Source of the DNA: CAVDRM01 sp963611355
GTDB taxonomy: Bacteria; Bacillota; Clostridia; Christensenellales; Aristaeellaceae
Length of the DNA stretch: 64,000 bases
Assembly (NCBI GenBank): GCA_963611355.1
Contig: CAVDRM010000007.1
Coordinates: 1 to 64,000 of the forward strand
Direction: 5' to 3'
A program made the translations under genes and the position numbers. This document shows, one piece after another, positions 49,808-60,402 of the stretch (positions are counted from its first letter, which is position 1; every line of letters begins with the position of its first letter). The notes below the pieces were generated by a model. It was not told the origin of the DNA. It worked only from the letters and a program-made list of their open reading frames with translations, and ran no database searches.

Positions 49808-51325
49808 TTATGTATGTTCCCGATACCATTCGTAATCGTAGCCGTAGTCGCCCTGCTTTTCATAGGGCGAAAGCTCAAAATGAATCACGGCATTCTCGAA
49901 AAGAGAAAGGGACAGCGTCAGCCTGTCCGCATCTGTGTGCAGCACGGTCGTTTCGCATTTCGGCTGCGCTGCCGTGCGCAGGAAGGCAAGCTGTTTTTCG
50001 GACAATGATGCGGGTTCGCCCATTTCATGCCAGCATTTCAGCGGATTGCAGCATTGCTCGTCCACCGTGCGGGTCATGAGTGTTGCCTGTCCTTTAAACG
50101 GCAGCTCCAGCGTCATACGCATATGCTCACGCTTTTCTTTGCACAAATTCCACGCAACGCCCTCGTAGCCGCCGTTTTTCTTTTTCAACAATACGATATG
50201 TTCGTTTTTCAGAACAGCCTCGCCCGAAAGGACGCGGAAAAAGGCGAATGTCCAGAAGGTCGGCTTAGCGATTGAGCCGTTGGCGACCAGGCCGAAGCCT
50301 CCGTGGAACGGCAGGGGCGGCACGCCGGATTCCTCGAACACATCGCCGAATGTCCAATAAGAATAGCTGTCCGCCACATCGCCGAGTCTGCTCAACAGTC
50401 CGGCCAAATACGCGGCATTCAGGTTGGTATCGTGAATCGGGCAAAATGGATTATAGGAGGTGTTAAATTCGGTTATGTGCATCGGTATTCCGCGATATTC
50501 GGGGAAGCTGTCAATGACAGCGCGTGTGCGCTCCATTTCGTCGAGCAAATTCTCCACCGCACACATCGAATGGTACATATACCGCCCCTTATGTTCAGGC
50601 GTTTGCCCCATATAGGCATGGCGTGTGACGAAATCAAGCGGCAGTTTTTCATCGCGGCAGAAGGTCAGAAAATCCCTCACCCAATCCAGTGAATCACTGC
50701 CGCCGCAGATGGCGGGGCCGCCGACCTTCATGTTTGGCAAGGTTTCTTTCACGGCAATCGATGTTGCCTGATAGAGCGCAAAATATTTGGGTTTATCCCG
50801 ATTTTCCCAGAAATTCGTCAAATTCGGCTCGTTCCAAACCTCGCACGGCCATTCGGAAACCTCCCGTTCGCCGTATCGCTCCGCCAAATGACGCAGGGTC
50901 GCCTTGACCATCGCCGTCCATTTTCCCATATCAGCGGGCGGAGTAACATTGGCACGCCAATAAAAAAGCGTCTGTGTGCCGCCAGCCATTGCATGCGGCA
51001 TAAAGCCCAATTCCAAAAAGGGCTTCAGCCTAAGATGAAGATAGCTGTCCATGACCTGGTCCAGATAAGTAAAGCAGTAGCGTTCATGCCGAACGCCTTC
51101 TGCATCCGTATATGGCTGATAAATGCCCATGTCATCGCTGAACAGCCCATGCCCGCGAATATGCGAAAAACCGATTTTCTTCTGTATGAAAGCAAGCTGG
51201 TCGAGATATTCCTTGCGAAGCGCCAGCCCCATGCGCCCCGTTCCGATGCATTTTTCCGTATGATTTACAAATTTCGCGTGTGCATCGGACGCGACCGTAT
51301 ACCGCACATGCCGTTCAGTGTCCAT
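49808..51325 (-). CDS. Glycoside hydrolase family 39 (beta-xylosidase-like)
   Basis: A 505-residue cytoplasmic enzyme (no signal peptide). The catalytic acid/base is the Glu of WNEPNLTNFW (about residue 166) and the nucleophile the Glu of HITEFNTSYN (about residue 286), both in the GH39 barrel; a beta-sandwich domain ends the protein. GH39 members are mainly beta-xylosidases and alpha-iduronidases; the divergent GH67 neighbour favours beta-xylosidase acting on imported xylo-oligosaccharides. The ATG at 51325 has AAAGGG about 10 bases upstream, better placed than ATGs at 51334 or 51373. Confidence 0.85.
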   Translation of the reverse strand: MDTERHVRYTVASDAHAKFVNHTEKCIGTGRMGLALRKEYLDQLAFIQKKIGFSHIRGHGLFSDDMGIYQPYTDAEGVRHERYCFTYLDQVMDSYLHLRLKPFLELGFMPHAMAGGTQTLFYWRANVTPPADMGKWTAMVKATLRHLAERYGEREVSEWPCEVWNEPNLTNFWENRDKPKYFALYQATSIAVKETLPNMKVGGPAICGGSDSLDWVRDFLTFCRDEKLPLDFVTRHAYMGQTPEHKGRYMYHSMCAVENLLDEMERTRAVIDSFPEYRGIPMHITEFNTSYNPFCPIHDTNLNAAYLAGLLSRLGDVADSYSYWTFGDVFEESGVPPLPFHGGFGLVANGSIAKPTFWTFAFFRVLSGEAVLKNEHIVLLKKKNGGYEGVAWNLCKEKREHMRMTLELPFKGQATLMTRTVDEQCCNPLKCWHEMGEPASLSEKQLAFLRTAAQPKCETTVLHTDADRLTLSLSLFENAVIHFELSPYEKQGDYGYDYEWYREHT

Positions 51326-51368
51326 GTCCTTCATCCCTTTCGCATCGATAAACAAATTGATTTGATTA

Positions 51369-51398
51369 AGCATATCAGATTACTTTTGTTTTTGTCAA
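51369..51398 (-). promoter_or_regulatory. Promoter of the GH39 gene
   Basis: Perfect TTGACA (51398-51393), 18-base spacer, TATGCT (51374-51369). Confidence 0.6.
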
Positions 51399-51401
51399 GG
51401 C

Positions 51402-51431
51402 TTGTCTTTTTAAGTCTTCTCATGCTATAAT
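51402..51431 (+). promoter_or_regulatory. Promoter of the GH67 gene
   Basis: TTGTCT (51402-51407), 18-base spacer, TATAAT (51426-51431) with extended -10 TGC. Its -35 stands back to back with that of the GH39 promoter, 3 bases apart. Confidence 0.6.
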
Positions 51432-51478
51432 CCGAACAACGACAGGAACTCACACCATGACAAAGGGAGGACTTATCG

Positions 51479-53320
51479 ATGACTGTACCCGGTGAAAGCC
51501 GCGCATGGCTGCCGTTTTTAGAAAAAGCCGTTCCGGAAAGCTTAAAAACGCCCATTGAGGCGGCACGATTCGAGCTGAGTTCCGCACTTCCTCAAGAGGA
51601 GTTTGTCTTAGTATCCCGTCCTCAAATGGGCGAAGGCTTTTCGATTGACCGCACAGCGGGGCATTGGCGCATTACGGGCGGTAACAGCGGGCTTCTCTAT
51701 GGCGCATATCGGCTGATAACGGCACTCCGCTGCGGTGAAGAGCCGGACGGCTTGAGCGATTCGCCCTGCTACCCTTTGCGCATGATAAACTGCTGGGACA
51801 ACTTAGACGGCAGCATCGAGCGCGGCTATTCGGGACGCTCTCTGTTTTTTAACGGCGGAAAAATCAGCTATGACCCCGCACGTCTGCGGCAGCTTGCAAG
51901 GCTGCTGGCATCGGCAGGCTTAAATGTCATTTGTCTGAACAATGTCAATGTGCATGAGCCGGCGCAGATGCTCATCGAAGAGGAATGGCTGCCGGAGGTG
52001 AAGCGCATCGCTGACCTCTTCCGCGCTTTCGGCGTGCGGCTCATGCTGTCTGTCGATTTTACGCAACCCATGCTGCACGGCGTCCCCACTGCCGATCCGC
52101 TGAACAGCCGCGTTGTCGAATGGTGGAAAAATCAGGCAGAGATTGTCTATCGCTATATTCCCGATTTGGCGGGCTTTTTGGTCAAAGCGGACAGTGAGCA
52201 CCGGCCAGGGCCGTTTGCCTACGGGCGTACCCATGCAGAGGGTGCCAATATGTTGGCACGTGCTCTCCGTCCCTTCGGCGGTAAGCTGATTTGGCGCTGC
52301 TTTGTCTACAACTGTCAGCAGGACTGGCGTGACCGCAAAACGGACAGGCCGATGGCCGCCTATCAGCATTACGCGCCATTGGACGGGCTGTTTGACGAAA
52401 ATGTCATTCTTCAGGTCAAAAACGGGCCGTTTGATTTTCAGGTGCGTGAGCCCGTTTCCCCTCTTTTCTATGTCATGCCAAATACGCATCTGGCTGTTGA
52501 ATTTCAGTTGGCGCAGGAGTACACGGGGCATCAAATCGACCTGTACGCCATGCAGGGGATGTGGCGCGAGTTTTTTGATGCCTGTCCTGCCGAAAAATGT
52601 GATGCCATTGCCGCTGTGGGCAATTTGGGCAATGACGCATTTTTTACCGGACATCCCTTTGCCGCTGTCAATCTGCTGGGTTTCGGGATGCTTTCGTGGC
52701 AACCCAAACTGCGGCCTGAAGAATGTGTGCGACGCTGGTGCCGGCTGACCTATGCGCTGCCGAAAGCAGAGGAAGATACGCTCGCAAAATTACTTCTTTC
52801 AAGCCGTGAAATCTACGAGCAGTATACCTCGCCGCTTGGCTTATGCTGGATGGTGAATCCCGGCGTACACTATGGTCCGAGTCCGGACGGGTATGAATTT
52901 TCCCCGTGGGGCACATACCACAAGGCTGACCGCGAGGCAGTGGGCATCGACCGAACGACGCACGGAACGGGCTATGCGGCGCAGTACCCTGAACCGTGGC
53001 GAAGCCTGTACGAAAGCCGCGAGACATGCCCTGAAAAGCTGCTTCTGTTCTTCCATCGGGTCAAATATCATGAAAAAATGCGCGACGGACGGACGCTGAT
53101 TCAACGCATCTATGACGACCATTTTGAGGGCTGTGAACGGGCAGAAAAAATGGCGGAAGCACTGAAGACCCTCTCTTTGCCGGAGGCCGACCGAAAAATC
53201 GTCCTTGAACGCATGGAATCGCAGCTTCAAAACGCCCGCGAATGGCGTGATGTCATCAACACTTTTTTTCATCGTCTCAGCGGCGTTAAGGACGAGCGCG
53301 GACGAACAATCTACGAATGA
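51479..53320 (+). CDS. Alpha-glucuronidase, glycoside hydrolase family 67
   Basis: A 613-residue cytoplasmic enzyme that removes (4-O-methyl)glucuronic acid from xylo-oligosaccharides. Catalytic residues fit Geobacillus AguA spacing exactly: acid Glu240 in KADSEHRPGP, Asp319 in NGPFDFQVREP and Glu347 in EFQLAQEYTG. YGRTHAEGANMLARAL is another family hallmark. It is shorter than typical members (about 680), mostly in the N-terminal domain and loops, but the active site is complete. GGGAGG stands 8 bases before the ATG. It meets the GH2 gene end to end with a 21-base gap. Confidence 0.93.
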   Translation: MTVPGESRAWLPFLEKAVPESLKTPIEAARFELSSALPQEEFVLVSRPQMGEGFSIDRTAGHWRITGGNSGLLYGAYRLITALRCGEEPDGLSDSPCYPLRMINCWDNLDGSIERGYSGRSLFFNGGKISYDPARLRQLARLLASAGLNVICLNNVNVHEPAQMLIEEEWLPEVKRIADLFRAFGVRLMLSVDFTQPMLHGVPTADPLNSRVVEWWKNQAEIVYRYIPDLAGFLVKADSEHRPGPFAYGRTHAEGANMLARALRPFGGKLIWRCFVYNCQQDWRDRKTDRPMAAYQHYAPLDGLFDENVILQVKNGPFDFQVREPVSPLFYVMPNTHLAVEFQLAQEYTGHQIDLYAMQGMWREFFDACPAEKCDAIAAVGNLGNDAFFTGHPFAAVNLLGFGMLSWQPKLRPEECVRRWCRLTYALPKAEEDTLAKLLLSSREIYEQYTSPLGLCWMVNPGVHYGPSPDGYEFSPWGTYHKADREAVGIDRTTHGTGYAAQYPEPWRSLYESRETCPEKLLLFFHRVKYHEKMRDGRTLIQRIYDDHFEGCERAEKMAEALKTLSLPEADRKIVLERMESQLQNAREWRDVINTFFHRLSGVKDERGRTIYE

Positions 53321-53341
53321 AGCGTTTGACCGGAGGCGGGT

Positions 53342-56300
53342 TCAATCTGTCTTCGGCATTTTTTTGAATTGAAAAGAATAAAAATCGAACTGACTGCCCG
53401 GCAGAAAAATAAAGCTGATTTGCCGCGCACCGGGCAAAATATCGACATCAAAGCATTGCCTGTGCCGCTGTCCGCCGGAAAAGCTCAACATTTTTCTGTT
53501 TTCCCTGCCGTCCAAGGTCTGCTGGCAAAGCGTGATAGCCTGCATGGAAAGCGGTGTCTCGCCGTCGATGACGAGCTGCGTTCGGCTTTCCCCTTCAAAG
53601 TCCATCTGCTCAAAGGAAAGCGTGACATTGTTGCCGATGTTCAGCACCGCATGATTTTTACGGGTGAAGCTGTCGCCGTACAGTCCGTCCGCGCTTCCCG
53701 CTTCAATGATTCGCCAAGCGCGGCTCTGCCGCGTAAAGGTAAAGCCCTTCAAATGCAGCTTTTTGTTCAGCACAAAGCAAATCGTCCGGATGCCCGTCAG
53801 ACGCTCCGGCAGTCGATAAGTCTGCGGCTGATACGTGTTCCAAATTGTGGGCTTTTGATAAGGCAGCATTGCCAGCAGCCGCCCGCCGGCATTCGGATCT
53901 CCGAGCCACAGTGCGATTTCGTAGAGGTCGCCTGTGAGTGCAAAAATCGGCAGGGTAATCTCATCCGAGCCGGAAACGCCGAAATCCACCCGTTCAAAGC
54001 CTGCCATGCTGATGCCGTCCCTCGCAAAGGCGATGCCGCCCTCATTGCCCGCGCCCAGCTCGCCGGAAGACAGAGTGTAAAGCCCGCCCGCAATGAAGCT
54101 GTATGGGTCAAGATTCGGCGCACCGAAGCCCTCGACCTCGATTTCCATCTGCGACATAATTCGCGTGTGTTCCGCACCGTTTTTGCAGGTGACGCGCAGA
54201 TAGCCGCGTCCGTCCCCTACGGCATGAACAATAACGCCTTCCGCCGTTTTTGTATATTGAGCGAAAGGCGAATCCAAACCGCCTTCCGTGACCAAACGAT
54301 AAAAGATTTCCTGTCTGTCCGCATTTTTCGGCAGACATTTTGTCGAAAATTCAACGCTCGGATGGTCGGGCGTCAGCAGCCTCTCCCCCCTTGCCTTCAT
54401 ATCGATTCGTCGGACGGGTCTGTCATTCGGACAATCAGCCGGCAAAATTCTTTCTGCGCATCCCGTTCCCGCGCTGTCGGCCGGTTTGGTATGCAGCGTG
54501 ACGGTTTTTGTTTTTTTGTCGGGTGAAGACACGCAAATCAGCATATCGCCCGCCTCATCGGTCGAGCCGATGACAGCCAGCAGCTTTCCGTTAAACAGCC
54601 GCCGCGTACAGGCTTTATAGCCCTCTTTGGTATCTGTCGGGTCGCCGTTGTCCAAGCCCAGTAGCCGCCCTGTGCCAGTGACAGACACGAACACACGGTC
54701 ACAGGCATTCCGAACAGGATTTCCGTCTCTGTCTGCCATGCCGATTTTGATAAAGGCAAGGCTGCGTCCGTCCGCCGGCATTTCATCCGAGGAAGCGGAA
54801 AGGATGATTTCCGTACTTTCCCGAAAGGAGCGCTGCGTCTCCCGAGCAACCTCCAGCCCGTTGCGATATGCCACGGCCGTCAGCTCGCCCGCCGTATACG
54901 ACACACGCCATACGGGAAGACAGGTCTCCCGCGCCGAAAAGGAAACAGCCCTTCTGCCAAGCGAGCGCCCGTTCAAAAAAATCTCCGCTTCATCGCCGTT
55001 AGTCATCACAGGCACGTCGATGATTTGTCCCTCATTCCAATCCCAATAAACGCCGATATGAATCATCGGCGCATCCGTCCACATCGCCTGAAAAAAATAA
55101 TAGGAATCCTTGGGAAAGCAAGCCGTATCCGCCTGACCTAAATAGCAGCTTCTGGTGTGATAGGGTGTCGGCTCGCCGATGTAATCAATGCCCGCCCATA
55201 AAAACTGTCCCAGGGAATATGGCGTATTGTCGTCATCCGAGAGCGCGGGCAGCGAACGTGCGCCCCATGAGGTTGCGCTGTTGCCCAGTGCCGAGCATTG
55301 CAAATCCTCGTCCGACAAAATTCCCTGAGCGATTGGAAAATGATACACGCCCCGGCTGTAAGCCAGCGATGCCGTTTCGCTGCCGTATATGCACCAATTC
55401 GGATGTTTTGCATGGTGCGCTGCATAGTATTTTTCGCCGTAATTATAACCGACTGCCTGTAAAAGCTCCGCGCTGACCTGCGTGTTTTCCCAAGGCATAT
55501 AATTGCTGCCGAAGGTGATGAATCCGTTTTCCTCAGGGTCAAGCGCCCGCACCTGTTCGCAGAGCATTTTGGTTGTTTGAAAACCGTCTTCAGCGTCCGC
55601 ATGCGTGTCAAAAATCTCATTGCCGATAGACCACATGAGGAGAGACGGATGATTGCGGTCGCGCATGACCCAGCTTTTGATGTCATCCGCTTCATACGCC
55701 TCAAAAAAGCGGGCGTAATCATAGGGCGTTTTTGATTTTTTCCACATATCGAACGCTTCATCAACGACCAAGATGCCCATTTCGTCACACAGATCAAGTA
55801 CCTGACGGGCCGGCGGATTATGAGATGTGCGCAGGGCATTTGCACCCATATCCTTCATCAAGCGGAGCTGCCGCCGTGCCGCGTCCGCATAAAACGCCGC
55901 ACCCAGCGCGCCCAAATCATGATGCAGGCACACCCCGTGCAGTTTCACATGCCGACCGTTTAGGAAAAGCCCTTTATCCGCCGTCAATTCGGCCGTGCGG
56001 AAGCCGATGCGCCGACGAATGATTTCAGCATCCATCGCCATTTCCAGCGTGTACAGTGTCGGAGAATCCGGACTCCACGGATATGCGTTCGGTAAGATAC
56101 ATTCATAATTTGCCCTGCCGTTTGAAACCTTCCTGTTTTCCTGTATCAGCGTCTCCCCTTGCGGGCTTAAAAAACGAAAAAGGATGTTCTCGCCGTCCGG
56201 CACATTTTCCGCTTCGCATCGTGCCGTCAAATGCCCCGTGCGGGAAGAAGCATCATAACGAGCGGTGATATAATCGCCGTCCGGCACAAAATGGCGCTTC

Positions 56301-56719
56301 GGCAGATTCAATAAATAAACATCCCTGAAAATGCCCGCGCCGGAATACCAGCGGGAGTTAGGCGCTTGATGCCGCGCATGGACGATGACCTCATTGCAGC
56401 CACGCTTTACAAAAGGCGTAAGGTCAGCGCGAAACGCCGTATAGCCGTATGCGTGCCGAGCGGCGCATTCACCGTTCACCAGCACTTCGGCATCCATATA
56501 CACGCCGTCAAACTCCAGCAAAAGCTGCCCTTCAAGGCTCTCCGCCTCCAGTGTCCGGCGGTACCAGCCCTCAGAATCCTCGTATAAATTCTCATGCTGT
56601 GCAATCAGCCAGTCGTGCGGCAAATCGACGGCCGTCCATTCGGCTTGTTTCGCTTCCTCCGGCGTTGTGCCAATAGGCGTTTTCACAAATTCCCATTTGT
56701 CATTCAAAAGTCGCTTCAT
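53342..56719 (-). CDS. Large glycoside hydrolase family 2 protein
   Basis: A 1125-residue cytoplasmic enzyme without signal peptide. Order: sugar-binding domain (about 1-150, LLLEFDGVYMDAEVLVNGE), Ig-like domain, catalytic barrel (about 245-560) with acid/base Glu in LLMWSIGNEIFD and nucleophile Glu in CIYGSETASLAY, then DUF4982-like and Ig-like domains, and a long C-terminal beta-sandwich part (about 800-1125). The family includes beta-galactosidases and beta-glucuronidases; sequence alone does not fix the sugar. Within a glucuronoxylan-type locus it may remove galactosyl or other side groups. Confidence 0.88.
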   Translation of the reverse strand: MKRLLNDKWEFVKTPIGTTPEEAKQAEWTAVDLPHDWLIAQHENLYEDSEGWYRRTLEAESLEGQLLLEFDGVYMDAEVLVNGECAARHAYGYTAFRADLTPFVKRGCNEVIVHARHQAPNSRWYSGAGIFRDVYLLNLPKRHFVPDGDYITARYDASSRTGHLTARCEAENVPDGENILFRFLSPQGETLIQENRKVSNGRANYECILPNAYPWSPDSPTLYTLEMAMDAEIIRRRIGFRTAELTADKGLFLNGRHVKLHGVCLHHDLGALGAAFYADAARRQLRLMKDMGANALRTSHNPPARQVLDLCDEMGILVVDEAFDMWKKSKTPYDYARFFEAYEADDIKSWVMRDRNHPSLLMWSIGNEIFDTHADAEDGFQTTKMLCEQVRALDPEENGFITFGSNYMPWENTQVSAELLQAVGYNYGEKYYAAHHAKHPNWCIYGSETASLAYSRGVYHFPIAQGILSDEDLQCSALGNSATSWGARSLPALSDDDNTPYSLGQFLWAGIDYIGEPTPYHTRSCYLGQADTACFPKDSYYFFQAMWTDAPMIHIGVYWDWNEGQIIDVPVMTNGDEAEIFLNGRSLGRRAVSFSARETCLPVWRVSYTAGELTAVAYRNGLEVARETQRSFRESTEIILSASSDEMPADGRSLAFIKIGMADRDGNPVRNACDRVFVSVTGTGRLLGLDNGDPTDTKEGYKACTRRLFNGKLLAVIGSTDEAGDMLICVSSPDKKTKTVTLHTKPADSAGTGCAERILPADCPNDRPVRRIDMKARGERLLTPDHPSVEFSTKCLPKNADRQEIFYRLVTEGGLDSPFAQYTKTAEGVIVHAVGDGRGYLRVTCKNGAEHTRIMSQMEIEVEGFGAPNLDPYSFIAGGLYTLSSGELGAGNEGGIAFARDGISMAGFERVDFGVSGSDEITLPIFALTGDLYEIALWLGDPNAGGRLLAMLPYQKPTIWNTYQPQTYRLPERLTGIRTICFVLNKKLHLKGFTFTRQSRAWRIIEAGSADGLYGDSFTRKNHAVLNIGNNVTLSFEQMDFEGESRTQLVIDGETPLSMQAITLCQQTLDGRENRKMLSFSGGQRHRQCFDVDILPGARQISFIFLPGSQFDFYSFQFKKMPKTD

Positions 56720-56758
56720 GCTGGTTGTCTCCCTTCAGGTGGAGCTTTCAGTATCAGC

Positions 56759-56788
56759 ATTGTAGCATTTTCCAAGATATATTGGCAA
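56759..56788 (-). promoter_or_regulatory. Promoter of the GH2 gene
   Basis: TTGCCA (56788-56783), 18-base spacer, TACAAT (56764-56759) with extended -10 TGC. Confidence 0.6.
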
Positions 56789-56814
56789 GTTTTTTTCGAT
56801 ATTTCAGATTTTTT

Positions 56815-56848
56815 CATCATGTTGCATCATGTTCAAAAAAAGATGCAA
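56815..56848. promoter_or_regulatory. Candidate operator between GH2 and isomerase genes
   Basis: CATCATGTT occurs twice with a 10-base period (56815 and 56825), and TTGCATC (56822-56828) is mirrored by GATGCAA (56842-56848). The block sits just upstream of the rightward -35 box. Confidence 0.5.
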
Positions 56849-56855
56849 AAATATA

Positions 56856-56884
56856 TTGACATTTTGTCCAAAAAGGTTTATGAT
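56856..56884 (+). promoter_or_regulatory. Promoter of the isomerase / oligosaccharide transporter operon
   Basis: Perfect TTGACA (56856-56861), 17-base spacer, TATGAT (56879-56884). It looks like the strongest promoter in the carbohydrate locus. Confidence 0.7.
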
Positions 56885-56963
56885 AGAAAAAGGTTAGGAA
56901 ACGTCATTACAAAACCGCTCCGTATTCTCTGAATACAGGAGCCGATTAAAGGAGTATTGTCTT

Positions 56964-58445
<1,482 letters not shown>

Positions 58446-58491
58446 CCTATCATTCTTTTCCCCTCTCGACCATTTGACGAGGAGTGGTGCT

Positions 58492-59463
58492 ATGAAGGCC
58501 GCCGTCATCAATCCGCGTGCTCCGCAAACTGCCAATAAAAGAATGCCTTGGCGTACCTACATGCGCAGATACGGCACACTGTATCTGCTGCTCCTTCTGC
58601 CGATGATTTATGTCGCTGTGTTTAAATACGCGCCTATGGTCTACATTCTGGGTGCATTTAAGCAGAACAATATTTTCAAGCCCCCGTGGGAGCTGCCGTG
58701 GGCAAAGAACAACGGCATGGAATGGTTCATCAAGGCTTTCAAGGACAGGAGTTTCCGTGAGGCGCTCCGAAACACGCTGACTTTGAACCTGCTTGACCTT
58801 GCGGCCGGTTTCCCCGCGCCCATCATTCTGGCGCTTCTCTTGAATGAGCTGGCCTTCAAGCGCTTCAAAAAAATTACGCAGACGGTTTTGTATCTGCCGC
58901 ACTTCCTGTCTTGGATTATCATCTCCGGCTTGGCGCTCCGTCTTTTGGCGGACAATGACGGCCTCATCAACATCGTCTATAAGGCCATGACGGGCGATAA
59001 GGACGCGGTTTTGCCTTTCTTAAGCAAGCCGAACTGGTGGGTCGGCACATACATTGTGCTGGGCATCTGGAAGGAGGCCGGCTGGGGCACCATTATCTAT
59101 CTGGCCGCGCTGACTGCCATCAGTCCGGAGCTTTATGAGGCAGCCGCCGTGGACGGCGCAAACCGCTGGCGCCGCATTTGGCACATCACCCTGCCCGGCA
59201 TCCGCTCCACCATCATTGTTATCCTGATTATGCGCCTCGGACATATCTTAGGCTCTGAATTTGATCGCCCTCTGGCACTGAGCAACAAACTGGTCACGAG
59301 TGTGTCCAATGTCATTTCCATTTTCGTATATCAGCGCGGCATTAAAGGCAACCAGTTCTCCCTTTCCATTGCCGTCGGTCTGTTCCAATCCGTTGTCGGT
59401 GTCCTGTTCCTGCTGGGTGCAAACACGTTGGCCAAAAAATTTGGCGAACGCGGAATCTGGTAA
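58492..59463 (+). CDS. Oligosaccharide ABC transporter permease, LplB-type
   Basis: A 323-residue inner-membrane permease with six helices; YGTLYLLLLLPMIYVAVFKY opens the first, and the cytoplasmic EAA loop is EAAAVDGANRWRRIWHITLP. It resembles LplB/YtcQ-system permeases that import polysaccharide fragments such as rhamnogalacturonan or xylan pieces. The ATG at 58492 has GAGGAG 8 bases upstream; the frame is open upstream through the isomerase gene but that part is not conserved. An ATPase gene is missing from the locus, so a shared MsmK-type ATPase encoded elsewhere is likely. Confidence 0.93.
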   Translation: MKAAVINPRAPQTANKRMPWRTYMRRYGTLYLLLLLPMIYVAVFKYAPMVYILGAFKQNNIFKPPWELPWAKNNGMEWFIKAFKDRSFREALRNTLTLNLLDLAAGFPAPIILALLLNELAFKRFKKITQTVLYLPHFLSWIIISGLALRLLADNDGLINIVYKAMTGDKDAVLPFLSKPNWWVGTYIVLGIWKEAGWGTIIYLAALTAISPELYEAAAVDGANRWRRIWHITLPGIRSTIIVILIMRLGHILGSEFDRPLALSNKLVTSVSNVISIFVYQRGIKGNQFSLSIAVGLFQSVVGVLFLLGANTLAKKFGERGIW

Positions 59464-59475
59464 GGGGGTGAACGC

Positions 59476-60351
59476 ATGATTAAAAACAAACAATCGAAGG
59501 TGGCCGATGTCCTCATCGCCGTCATCTGTTTCATCCTGATGTTCATCTGCCTGCTTCCTATGCTGAACGTGCTGGCGCGCTCCCTCTCCTCCTCCTACTA
59601 CCTGATTCGCAACGAGGTGACGCTTTGGCCGAAGGGCTGGAACTTGGACGCTTACAAAACCGTTCTGCAAAACACCAAGTATACGCACTCGATGGGCTTT
59701 ACAGCCGTTCTGACCCTCTGCTGCACGGTGTTTTCTCTGATGATGACGGTCATGTGCGCGTTCCCGCTGATTTTTGAGCAGATGCGCGGCCGCAAGGTCA
59801 TCAACGGTCTGATTGTCTTCACCATGTACTTCAGCGCCGGTACGATTCCCAACTACCTGCTGATGAAGAATTTGAATCTGCTCAACACCGTCTGGGTGCT
59901 TGCCATTCCGAGCTGCTTAAGCATTTACAACACCATCATCATGCGCTCATTCTTCTTCAGCGTGCCGGAAAGCCTGCGCGAAGCAGCCGAAATCGACGGT
60001 GCCGGGCCTATCCGTATGCTGGTGCGGATTTATCTGCCGCTGTCCCTGCCTGTTTTGGCGACGCTGGCACTCTTCTACGCCGTCGGCCGCTGGAACGGCT
60101 TCTCCGATGCGCTGATGTACCTAAACGACAAGCGCAGCGATATTTACCCCATTCAGCTTTACCTGTACAACATTCTGCAAAACGCCACGAGCACGGAAGT
60201 CGCTACGCAGGAGGGCTTCTCTACGCCGGGCGTCGGTGAAACGCTCAAGATGGCGACCGTTATGTTCGCTACCGTGCCCATCCTGCTGGTTTATCCGTGG
60301 CTGCAGCGTTACTTTGTGACCGGCGCAACCATCGGTGCCGAGAAGGGTTGA
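59476..60351 (+). CDS. Oligosaccharide ABC transporter permease, YtcP-type
   Basis: A 291-residue six-helix permease, partner of the LplB-type protein 12 bases upstream. Hallmarks are VICFILMFICLLPMLNVLAR, MYFSAGTIPNYLLMKNLNLL and the EAA loop EAAEIDGAGPIRMLVRIYLP. YtcP-type proteins pair with LplB in carbohydrate uptake-1 importers. The gene starts behind AAGGGGGTG. Confidence 0.93.
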   Translation: MIKNKQSKVADVLIAVICFILMFICLLPMLNVLARSLSSSYYLIRNEVTLWPKGWNLDAYKTVLQNTKYTHSMGFTAVLTLCCTVFSLMMTVMCAFPLIFEQMRGRKVINGLIVFTMYFSAGTIPNYLLMKNLNLLNTVWVLAIPSCLSIYNTIIMRSFFFSVPESLREAAEIDGAGPIRMLVRIYLPLSLPVLATLALFYAVGRWNGFSDALMYLNDKRSDIYPIQLYLYNILQNATSTEVATQEGFSTPGVGETLKMATVMFATVPILLVYPWLQRYFVTGATIGAEKG

Positions 60352-60402
60352 ACCTGTTCCAAATTGGGCGGATGCCCGATGAAAATAAAAGGAGGATGTT
60401 TC

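Noticed and set aside
53369..54526. 385-residue open frame antisense to the C-terminal part of the GH2 gene
   Set aside because: Composition of a frame shadow; the GH2 frame is continuous over 1125 codons.
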